From Tubulanus polymorphus (taxonomy: Eukaryota > Nemertea > Palaeonemertea > Tubulaniformes > Tubulanidae), in contig NC_134030.1 in assembly GCF_964204645.1 (NCBI RefSeq), positions 4,627,855-4,691,854 of the forward strand: a stretch of 64,000 nt of DNA, read 5' to 3'. Below are positions 36,232 to 46,911 of this stretch, one piece after another; positions within the stretch are counted from its first letter, which is position 1; the number at the start of each line of letters is the position of its first letter. The notes below the pieces were generated by a model. The model saw nothing but the letters and a program-made list of their open reading frames with translations, had not been told where the DNA came from and searched no databases. The position numbers and the translations under genes were made by a program.

Positions 36232-36684
36232 TCCACAATGATGTTAGACTTCGAGTTCACACGAGTTCAGGGCGATGATGTGTACGGCCGTGCCATTTAG
36301 CAGAGATGCAGTGGACGGTTAGCGTTAGATCATCTGGAATCAACAACAAGTGACAGTTCCCTGATCCAATAACGAGCCGGAGTAGTATATGTGCGTTCAT
36401 GACTATACCGAGGATTAAATCTATACGAATGAATTCTACGTGAATATACATTATATTCAACTGTAGCCTCTAAGCGATTGCGCGTAGAAACCTATACTAA
36501 ACGATAGATCAAAGCATTTTTTCTAATAAACGACATGCTGTCTGAACTAAAATGCCCAATCAAGAGGTCATCGTATATAATGATCGACACAGTAGCTATC
36601 TCCGATCGTAATACCTTGACTTACTAAAAAGTTTTGTTCGTTTGATGTAGGACTGATGAAACGTGCAGCCACACGCTGGAGACG

Positions 36685-39600
36685 ATGATTCGGTGTTTCG
36701 GCTGTAAACAAGAAGAATACATCCAAGAACAAAAGAAACAAGACACGAAATTAAAGCGATGGCTAAAAGAAGAAAGAAAACGGGATCTAAGTACGCTGAA
36801 GATATTACTACTGGGTAGGCTAATACGTTTTCAAATTCCATTAGTCAATATATTCAAAAAGCAGAGGTTATTTTGGTACTGGCTTTCGTCTAACTTCCTG
36901 GTTCTATGAAGTAATATAACCTTTTTTCTGCGTAGGTACTGGTGAATCAGGTAAAAGCACAATAACCAAACAAATGAGGATTATACACAACAATGGATTC
37001 GACGATAAGTAAGTAATTGCGTATATACACGTAATGATCATTTTGTGTCATCGCGTCACGTCTCGGCGATGTAATGTAACAAATCGGATGAAAATGGACT
37101 TTGGCGCCCTGTGTGTTTACGAATGAATTTGTTCGTATTACGCGGATTAGTTACGGAGTTGGACAGCTCGTTTATAGCGCTGCCTCTTCGATGGCGCTTC
37201 AAATATTGGCTAAAGCTTCGACAGTTGTACATTTGAAACTGACATGATTTGAGATCAATCTCTATGTCAATTACGTTTGCTATTGCGTAGTTGAGTCAAA
37301 GTCTAATATCCGCAGCAGCCCTGGTTCGTCCGGTCAATAATGCGTATCAGGTTTTTTTCTCCATTACTCGATGTAGCTCTGTAATGTCGTCATCTACAGC
37401 TTCCTTTTTTTATTTCGTTGCACAGGAATAAACGGGAGAATATACCGCAAATCAATAAGAACATATTAGAATCTATCGTGGTGAGTAATGGTATCCGGCG
37501 TGAATCTGCTCTGCAGTTACTAATGAGGCGCATCTAAAATCCTGTCCCTAAAATATCGCCTCAGACTCGGCCGATAATAATAATCTCCGCAAAATTAATA
37601 TCGATACCAATTCTTGCCTCTTGTAGATTACACGTACATAATCATTTGATAAAGTCTCGATGAATTATTTTCACATTTTGTCCATTTTTGAATACATTAT
37701 GTATATAGTGATGATTAGGTAGTGATAGAGAAATACTGAGGTCCATGCTTAGACATGATTGGTATTGAACCGCAGTAGTCAGGGGGGATCTCTAAAAAAA
37801 ACTCTTAGGTAAAACCGATCCACCGTCTAATTACTCGTCGTAGCCGTATCGTATACAGAATAAGTTAAGCATTCATTCACTTGCTATCGAATATTCCTTC
37901 GACGTATCGTCTGGCGAACGATTTTCGAATAGGGATTGCCGGTGCCTAGCAGCACGGGACAGTATTTAATCCGCTACGATCTTGTTTACTTTAATTAACG
38001 ATTTCATCGATATTTTCCATTTTCGAACAAACGTTATAGCGGTCGACAATTGTTTTTTCCTGATTAAATATATCGATCATGTATTTTATGATATTCTCGT
38101 TGGCTTTTAATCAGAATGCGATGAAGAATGATTTATTTATTCTACGTGATCCGTACATTTAATAATGAATAGAATTTCGATTTCAAGATAAGGTTATGAG
38201 GGACCCGGTACAAACCAAGTCAGCAGGCACTGGGTACGGTGCATGATAATATTTGAGTCAATATTATGTTGTTGGAAGAAGACATTTCTAAAAATTTTGA
38301 AAATTGCAAAGCTCAGCAAATATCGATCATGAAAACGTTCTATTCTTCTCAATAACTTTAATGATATAATTTTGATTATTTTCGTAACTTCCAGTCTATT
38401 GTTTCCGCCATGAATGACCTAGGAATCCGATTCGAAAATACAGAATGCGAAGCCAGTGCCGGGTACATCAAAGCAATCGCCGCTAATCGAGAGCCTATGG
38501 ATTTCAGAAACGTTCCTCAGGTAAGAAAAACCTTCTACACAGTCGAAGATGTGGATTCATGATAATTCATGTGATATTTCAAAGAAATTACAATAGTTTC
38601 CACACACTTTCCACTTCATACGGTTTTTCGCGTAAAATGGCACTTTCTAGAACGTTATTCGATATTTACAACCAACTGTTCACTGAATAACGTAGTGAAC
38701 CCCAGCTGGATGCGTCGGTATCTATCGACTGAATAGACAATTTATAATCGCAATCAATCATCTAGCAAACACATTGAGATAATTGAATCATTAGCTTTAC
38801 ACATAACTGGGCCTGCGTAATCTGCAGAGTTGAAATTAAAGTTATCGAATTTATGCCGTAATAGGTAGCGCACCCTGTTTGCTGAGAGGAATGTTGTTCG
38901 ATTCATTGAATTATATGTATTTACTCATATACAAATGAATTATGTAAAGACTTTTCTCAGTCGTTAGTGAAAGTTGCAGTTATCTCCACGCGCAGCGAAT
39001 AGCTACAGTTCGAAAACATGTAAATGAAGTCTTGCGTTTTCTTTATCTTCTCGGCACTTTTGTCGCGCTTAATAACCGTGTCGGATGCTAAACGGATTAC
39101 CATCTAACAACGAAAGATCCCGGTAAAATAGTTGAAACATTTCGCGCCGATCCTAAACGCTGTTTCCATTAACGTTTTACGGTATAGTAATAACGAGATT
39201 GCGTGACTCCGGAACTGCGTAGATACAAACGCGATCGTTAAATTCGCCGACATTATTTTCTATATTGCAGTTCGAGACGTACGAATATAAGAAATTGCAC
39301 CCGGTATTGAATTATTTAAGCCTTCCTTCAGAAATGCATATGCACATCTTACAGTGTTTCGGCGACAGAATTTTTTCTGTACAGGATCTGTCGGTCGTAC
39401 CACCTGATTCTATCGTCGTGGCGCTAAAGGGGATTTATGTTTCCTTTAACCCTATCTATTTGCTTTTAGTACTGAATTCTTTCTGGAAAGTGTAGTTGAC
39501 AATCAATCTTTTCTATATCATCGATAAGATAAAATTCGTCTCGTCAAGGCTTCTATTTATGTCCTTGTCGCCTGTGGGTTTTTGATCAGAGAAGTTCGAC

Positions 39601-42600
39601 ATGCAGAGCAGATATTTTCGTAGAAGTTATCGCTAATTTCTGACAGTCGATTTTTGTGTATTTGGAGAATCAATATCAGTTTATCTATGTAGATTCATTA
39701 TGTACAAGTTGTATGAAAGATTCGTCCATTAACTCGAGATAATAATCGGCTTCCTGGGAATTCAACGGTCGACTTTAAATTGAACTACATGAAACGAATA
39801 TATCTAAATGATGCATCGTGTTGAACATCAATTTACTTATTAATTAATGGTTATACCTAATTACTATGAGTCATTATTATGAATTATAAATTTGATTTGA
39901 CCGTTTCCCAGAAAGAAACATTATCACCCCGATATTATGTACGGTATGCACACTGTTATTAATGCTGATCTGTTATTATGCATCATTTCAGGAATTCTAT
40001 GACCATGTGATGAGGCTGTGGGATGATTCTGGGGTACAAGACTGTTTCTCCAGATCCAACGAATACCAGCTCATAGACTGTGCTCAATAGTAAGTCATCC
40101 CCAGCCCTCGATTGAAAGAAACTCCGAAGAAGTAAACTTAAAAATTCTTTGTGACAGTTCTCGTCGATTTTGTGTGTGTGTTGAATATTCGCCGAAGTTC
40201 CCAGTAACGTTGAATATACTTTTATACCCATTCTGATGACCACGTGACGTGGCTGTGTGGTGATCGTGGTTTTTATGTGGGAAACGTCTCGTCGCACCTA
40301 ATAAGAATCGGAGAGTCGGTTTCATGGTGAAATTTGTCGTCTGATCTTCTTTCTACAGTTGCACATCCCTCTATCATCAGAGAAATCTGTCTCTCACGGT
40401 CTATGTATAAAAACCCCCGCACTGTTCTATTCATCGGGGAGCTGTATTTTCCAATTGGTTTGTTCTGACTCATGTTGAAAATGCTCTTTTTCGTTCGCTT
40501 CCCCACAAGAGCAAATCATAAAATGAGCGCCGTCGTCGAACTACACGATCGGGATCGCTCGCGGGTGCAGCTTTCATTCGGTTGACAAAAGCGACTTTTC
40601 AAACTCATCAATATCGCGATATTTCAATTTCTGAAATCGCCGATAAGCTATAACAGAATCACGTCGACTTTAAGCTCTCTGTTGCTGCACTTGTTCTATG
40701 ATAATGAATAATGCATGTAATGTTTTGACGAGTGGCTGGGCAAATCTAACTACCGTGTACGGAGAGTTTTTAACGACCCTTGTAACTTATTGACTTAAAT
40801 ATCCGATGGCGATCAAACATAGCGTCTGAACTTATTGCGCAAATAGAAAGTCTGATTTAAGATGAAATAGCCGTCAGGCGTAGTGACGAACACTCGAGGC
40901 GTGTAATGTTAAACTGATTTTCGTGTTTAGTCGAGGAAGTTGCTAAAGCTGTTGATTCAGTGCGATTTTATATACAACGCCGAAGCGGTGCCCAAGCTGG
41001 AACAAGTACATAACAAATCCAATAAAAAACGTATTAATTTATGTGACGGTCTTAGTAAATGGGTCTCTTAACGGTTAGTACAATGTAATAACGTTTCGCC
41101 AATTTCCCACAAACCACGTAGCCTATTTCGCACGTACCAGGGTTTCGGTGTCGAAAAAACTCCGTAATTCATAATCGATGAACTTTCACGTTGCAGGTTT
41201 AGGTACATATGTAATAGCTTTTTTTCAATACAAAAGTTTTAATCAAGTCAATTCTTATTGTTACTGTTCTAGTATCTGTGATCTAGATGCATATTCTATA
41301 ATGAATAGCTGTACAACTTTTTGTTACGTCGCGTGTATACGGGGTGCATTAATGATTTATATATTTGTCTTCAGTTTCCTCGATAGATTACGTGAAATAC
41401 GAAAGTTGGACTATCTTCCTTCTGAACAGGTTCGTATTTCCTACGCCCTCTGGTTGTTATTCCCGATTACGATTAGCTCGAACTTATTTTAAAAAAAGAT
41501 AACGTTTGAATAGCATATTTGAAACTTTCAACCAGTAATTCTCAATATATTGTTATGTTATAATTTCTATGTAAATAAAGATAAATGCTATTATAAATAT
41601 TGTCACTTTTTCATTTGTAGGATATTTTACGTTGTCGGCTGATGACAACTGGTATAAATCAAATCGATTATACAGTACGTGATGGAAGAAATAATGTAAA
41701 TTTTAGGTAGGTTAAACAAATCAGCTGAAAAATGATCAGCCACTTTTTCACCTTTAGTCTTTGACAAATATTTGCAAAAGAAAAGGAACTTAATAGATGT
41801 GGGGAGTTTAACGGATATTAAAGTTAACGAAAGAATATTTGCTTTACTGCAATTTCACACGTCGCTTCAGTTTCGTGTGATATTGTATTGCATTTTCACT
41901 AATGTCTATAGTAATGCAAGGAAGGTTTAAGTTTTAGTCGAAGTAAGATCATATTACCGAACACCAGTGATCGCGCATCGCCGAATAAGCGCGGTTGGTT
42001 GTATCGTTAATGGCAAAAATGTTCATTGCCCTCATTAGTTCGTGTATTACCTTCATCAAACTTGCAAAGATCGTTTAGATATATGGCGTTAACCTCGACC
42101 TGAGCCGTGCACGGTATAAACCACTTTGAATGCATGCGATGTATAGTTCGCAAACGAATTCTTTCGGCTATAGATGTGTTGACCCTAGGTAAATACGAAC
42201 ACCTTTCCCTCAAAATGAAATCATGACATATGATAAAATGGGACATAAATATAAGAGATGATTCAATTCCAGAGGTTGCAAATATCTGTTTTTGTCGCCA
42301 CTGATGTTTATTCGAAACTCTAACACACGCTCTTTGAAGCTCTTCTGTTAGATTTATGATTCGATTTCTAGCGTATACGACGTCGGAGGACAGCAAGGTG
42401 AACGCCGTCGCTGGATTCAAGTATTCGAATGTGTAACTGCCATACTATATTTAGCTGATTGCAGTAGTTTTGATCAGACTCTACGCGAAGACAATAAAAC
42501 AAACAGACTCGTCGATTCACTGCACATATTTGAACAAGTCTGGAATAACAGGTAATTTAAATTCGAAATTCCCGAAATTGAATCACTTACGATAATTAAA

Positions 42601-45371
42601 ACGCTCGGTGCTATTTACGCTTTGTTGATCAAACGAAAGACAGATTTTTCTTAAATGTCGACATTCGTTGTAAATGATGCGCGGTAGTTAATTCAAACAT
42701 TTTCTCAACAATAAAACGTGTAGGAAAAACCTCGCATCGAGTTTATTTCCAATATTGTTTCTCTAATGGAAACAGCTAGCAGCTATTACGCTATTTTAAA
42801 GCGGAGAACTCTCAATGACTGCCAATTTTGTGCGGCCGTTTATTTACGGTCGATTCTTATGATTCGTTGATTGTTTTCGACGATAAACTCGTATTATTTG
42901 ATTGCCATGCCGACTGTTTAGGCGGAAGTCGTCGATCGGCGTAAAACGGTTGTTTTGTCACGCAGGTTCCTGCGCTACGTATCCGTACTGTTATTCGTGA
43001 ATAAGATCGATCGCCTGAAAGAAAAAATCGACAGAGGACGAACGGTTAGGCCGATGTTGGAGCGGTATTACCAGGAGCTCCGCGGGGAAATCGAAATTGA
43101 TGACAAAGAACGGTTCACGAGGCGCAAATCGTCACTTCCCCGACTCTGGGACAAGCTCAACTTCGATACATTCCAGCCGTCAGGTCAGTATTTACTGTTG
43201 TCGAGGGAAACCGAAACATCCTACAAACACCTGTTTATGTACGATCAGTCAATTTGGCTCTTCGAGACATCTTTCGATGTTTGTTTGCTCGAATCATATT
43301 CCTTTCGAATGGGCTACCGGCACCACCAGATGGCGCAACATAACACTCGGTGACTGTAGTGAACTGATATAAATCTCAGTGTAGTTAACAAATAAAAACC
43401 CACAGTAGATTTGTAGAAAAACACTCGGTGACTGTAGTAAACTGATATAAATCTCAGTGTAGTTTTTTGTTCCTCTGAAGATGAGGTTTAGTTTTAACCT
43501 GGAAACTGTTAGGAAATAAACTGTTTCTACAAAAATCTACTGTGGGTTTTTTATTCGAAAACACTCGGTCATTCGTTGCGAAAATCAGTTATTTTCAATG
43601 AAATTTGAACTCGATTCCAAATACAGAATTATCAAACAAGTCATTCGATAGATACAAGATACACTTGCTCTCTCAGTGTATGGTACAGATTTCGCCTGAA
43701 AATTGATTTCCAAATAAGAAAAATAGATTAGAATTTAATTGAAACGTAGAAGGAAATTGAAGCGCTGTAATCCGGTGCTACTAGCAATCCTGGCAGATTA
43801 TCGCCGAATCCTCGCTTGCCACAGTAGCGTTGTCGGGATCCCATTGTATTCCAATGTGAATAATGGTTCATACAACGTCAAAAATAATTCCAGTTATCTC
43901 AAATTGTTCGTGACGAAATTTTCATTAACTGGGGATGATGTGAACGTGATGGATCAAAATATGATGAATAAGTAATGACAGCATGTCATCTATTTATTAA
44001 ACGGGTGGCTATTGAATATGAAAACTAATAACATCAACCAATTATGCAAAGTAAATATAATAATTCTGAGTACTAGCTGGGCTTGTCAGGGCAATGGCGA
44101 TTAGAATCAATCATCGTAGAATATAATCGTAGATCTTATTTCGTAGAAAATGAGAGGCGAGTGTTTCTGAATTCATACCCAGGCGCATCTCCGTCCACAT
44201 CGAGGAAAAGGTCAAAGGGCAGCATCAACCCGAACGAAGAACGACGGTCAGTGGAAATATCACCGAATGTCATCAAGAACGCCTCGTTTATCATGCGAAC
44301 GTTTATGGTAGGTGTTAAATGATGATGTCCCGGTTATATCGAGGGACGTCTTTTCGCCGAAAGGACAATATAAAAGCGAAATCGTTAGAGCTCCATAAAT
44401 ACTGTTGGAGAGTCTACAGTTTCTTCCGAATCAACTCGAATGTAGATTTTGTTGTCAGGTTGATATATGTCTGAATTTGTTTTTATATCGATTGAGATTG
44501 TATTCATTCGATGTCTGGAAATACCGCCGAGAATCATCGTTGATAAATGATATACGAACTGTTATATTATGTCACATTGATATTCAGAGCTCAGTACAGT
44601 GTATGTCGCTTCACGAGCTTAAGAAAAATCATGTCGATTTTCCCTTGAGTAGATTGCGGGTAGAATTTTGCGACAAGTATTATTACTAATGTTCTACTTG
44701 CCATCAGATGCATTCCCCGTCATCAGCAATATAAACATGGTTATTACTGGGCTGACTACTGGTGACTACTAGTGACTGCTCGGTCCATTTCACCAATTAA
44801 TGCACCGATGGAGCCACCTTTCCCCCTCGAGGAATACAGTCACACTCTCTACTCGTTTCTGTCGTGTCCTTTCTAACGACATCGAATTAGTAAACTTCAA
44901 GACGAATTGTACTTCGAAGGTTACCTTAATTCAGTTGAAGTGCGAGCTTTCGCTACTTTTGTAGTGTATAGTTGCTTCATCGGTAAATCAGGTCATTTCC
45001 TCGATGAAGCAACTGTACACTACAATACCATCGAAAACTCGTACTTCAAATAAATTCAGTTAAGCTTCAAAGTACGATATGTCTTGGCGTTTACTGATTT
45101 GATACCAGGATAAAACAGCTCCTCCACAGCTCTGCTCGTAAAGACATCGAGCTTTTCTGGATGTTGTCTCATTTGGTTTTGTCCTTCGTTATTTCAGGAT
45201 TTGACCAGCATTCCAAAGTTGACCGAGGACGGACACGAGGATTTCCACCAACACCATACGTGTAATTGTTACTATACGTGCGCTGTGAATACGAACAACA
45301 TACAAATAGTGCTAGACGGCTGTAGATCGTTAATTATTACCAAACATCTGGAACGATTTGGAATCTTATGA
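36685..45371 (+). CDS. divergent Gs-like heterotrimeric G-protein alpha subunit
   Basis: Predicted GTP-binding alpha subunit coupling receptors to effectors at the inner plasma membrane. Eleven exons: 36685-36814, 36936-37008, 37426-37480, 38395-38520, 39992-40089, 41375-41429, 41621-41706, 42372-42551, 42966-43183, 44183-44307, 45198-45371; phases agree, 439 residues. P-loop GTGESGKST 44-52; catalytic Arg 185 in [13 protein letters not shown] 211-215 with catalytic Gln 215; NKID 280-283; TCAV 409-412. [15 protein letters not shown] and REDNKTNRL place it near Gs. Oddities: Gln 216 replaces the near-invariant switch II Arg; a basic, serine-rich insert (about 335-375) precedes helix alpha4; the tail HLERFGIL differs from Gs HLRQYELL; the N-terminus MIRCFGC lacks Gly2 but has Cys 4 and 7 for possible palmitoylation. 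Coupling to adenylyl cyclase is unproven. Intron 4 may hide a cassette exon (39271-39438). Confidence 0.88.
39271..39438 (+). other. possible phase-0 cassette exon inside G-alpha intron 4
   Basis: A clean acceptor (TATATTGCAG) opens a 56-codon frame that could end at TAT followed by GTTTCC, keeping phase 0 between exons 4 and 5. The peptide includes [19 protein letters not shown], which looks like a helical, faintly F-box-like segment. The donor is weak and the main transcript does not need it. Confidence 0.3.
43343..43555. repeat. inverted-repeat element nested beside a 44-bp direct repeat
   Basis: The arms 43391-43419 and 43524-43555 are inverted copies around AACCCACAGTAGATTTGTAG. A 44-bp block beginning ACACTCGGTGACTGTAGT occurs just outside the left arm (from 43343) and again just inside it (from 43420). 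The centre has CCTCTGAAGATGAGG followed by AACCTGGAAACTGTTAGG. It lies in intron 9 of the G-alpha gene. Confidence 0.75.
44910..45076. repeat. large near-palindromic foldback element
   Basis: Arms of about 75 bp (44910-44987 and 45001-45076) pair with scattered mismatches around a loop of roughly 13-18 bases. They share blocks such as TAGTTGCTTCATCG versus CGATGAAGCAACTG and GCGAGCTTTCG versus CGAAAACTCG. It lies in intron 10 of the G-alpha gene and is related in arm pattern to 31815-32020. Confidence 0.8.
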
Positions 45372-46196
45372 TCACTTGTATTCGAGATGAATGAATATTG
45401 AATTCAACTCTGGTTCATCGCATAGATTCCGTCGATTGTGCTCTGATGAACATATTTCGTATTTCGGGTTCGTGATTCCTTCGGCTTTTCGTGATAAATA
45501 TGCAGCAGTGGTGATAAACCCTTAATTGCTTAATTGATATATTGACAATTTCAAATTCATCTGTTAAAATGTCACGAGTACATCGATGACGATATTGACG
45601 TGACGGATTTTAAAACTGGGTCAAGAGGAATCAACTAATATTGGTCGATTCTTAATAGTGTAAATCATTTTTAGATATTCTTTGCGTTGCCTGGACGTTT
45701 GAACTTTTTGATTCAAATCTTAAAAAGAAATTTTCTTTTTGCGTGACGCGCTGCTAAACAACATTGAGAAAATACGAGAAAATAATTCATCAATTATCGT
45801 TGTGTAAAGGATTTCTAAAATTCGAGATTTTTATTCCCATTTCTATATGGCTTAAAGCTGCGTGAAAACACTCTTCTATATATATCTCGATTCGTCCGGC
45901 AGTCAGATTAGGACAAGTTACGAATCATTTGAGCAGCAACGGCGACGACAAATCCATTCGAAACGAAACGGCGAACAACAATCCGTGATTTACTCGATGC
46001 GATGGCTATAGTTTAATGTTCAAGTATCTAGTCGATTGAGATAATAAGAATATATAGTCATAATTCCCGCCGGAATTAAGAACATTTTGCATAAGTCGCT
46101 ATCACCACTCTTTTACTTCATCGCGGAGACGTGTCCAGCTTGTTGATATTATGATATGTATTTGATTGTAATATACGCGCGGATGTGATTTGCATA

Positions 46197-46202
<6 letters not shown>

Positions 46203-46252
<50 letters not shown>
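46203..46252. repeat. (TA)n microsatellite, about 25 units
   Basis: An uninterrupted TA run. It creates long artificial Tyr-Ile frames on the minus strand. Confidence 0.95.
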
Positions 46253-46256
<4 letters not shown>

Positions 46257-46578
46257 AGATACTTGCAGCACTTCCGCTGAATCGACTGTGATAATGTAAA
46301 AGTACTGCCGGCAATTCGGGCTAATAACCAGTTATCCGCCACAAATAATCTATCCATCAGCACAAAGTAAATGATATCCTAAAAATATATTCAACTTTAT
46401 GTTTATATAATGATACTGTCGGGATTTCTGTAGCGCTATTTTGAGTTTATGAATGATTAAAACGCATGATACCGATAATGGAACGTTTCATAATGTGTAT
46501 CGTGGTTCTGCGTCAATCGCCCGGGTTTATCTTATGGCGGCTGTTGGTTGTTTTTACGGTATAATTCGTTTCTATTTT

Positions 46579-46911
46579 CTAACGTCGTTGGCTGTGTCGC
46601 ACCTGTAGCAACCTCGATAATTTCCTGGAGCTCGTGAGGGATGTAGAAAACGGAAACTGAAGCGAGTCGAGCGTATAATTAAACTTTATTATGTCACATT
46701 GGCATCTAATTATCGCGTATAGACTGCAGCGGTTTTGAGGTTGACAGTAGCACATAATGCCTTTGAAACGATTTTCGTTCGTAATTCGTTCATTCGTCAA
46801 TTCACTCGCATCTGTTTCAGTGTTACAATAGAAAACGGCTAAAAAAATTATACATGTAATTGAAATCAGAAAGGTGCAATCAGTTTTGGCTATATAGCTA
46901 GACGATGTCAT
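46579..46911 (-). CDS. hypothetical small protein with hydrophobic N-terminal segment
   Basis: A 110-codon frame. A hydrophobic stretch at about 13-30 (FLISITCIIFLAVFYC) could be a signal anchor. It is followed by a polar region and four cysteines spaced CYC-x(5)-C-x(8)-CQC (roughly 53-72). A donor-like CAG followed by GTGCGA occurs near the end, so it may be only a first exon. I do not recognise the family. Composition is compatible with coding but no splice partner or homology supports it, so it may be chance. Confidence 0.25.
   Translation of the reverse strand: MTSSSYIAKTDCTFLISITCIIFLAVFYCNTETDASELTNERITNENRFKGIMCYCQPQNRCSLYAIIRCQCDIIKFNYTLDSLQFPFSTSLTSSRKLSRLLQVRHSQRR

Larger units (their letters stand above)
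29121..36684. other. long gene-poor stretch before the G-alpha gene, rich in small transposons
   Basis: About 7.5 kb without a supported gene. It contains a repeat of GPCR-unit sequence (29370-29570), a possible first exon with ATG at 30182 and donor at 30231 (17 codons), and miniature elements at 30675-30835, 31305-31563, 31590-31676 and 31815-32020. It also has poly-G tracts (31330-31344, 31517-31527), a tRNA-like SINE fragment near 33575-33630, a TA repeat at 35879-35898 and a possible LINE remnant at 36145-36231. Some of it is probably upstream regulatory DNA of the G-alpha gene. Confidence 0.45.

Noticed and set aside
42007-42420. 137-codon minus-strand frame
   Set aside because: It overlaps G-alpha exon 8 in antisense and otherwise lies in its intron. 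No family resemblance.
46102-46363. minus-strand frames with long Tyr-Ile runs
   Set aside because: Produced by the TA microsatellite at 46203-46252.
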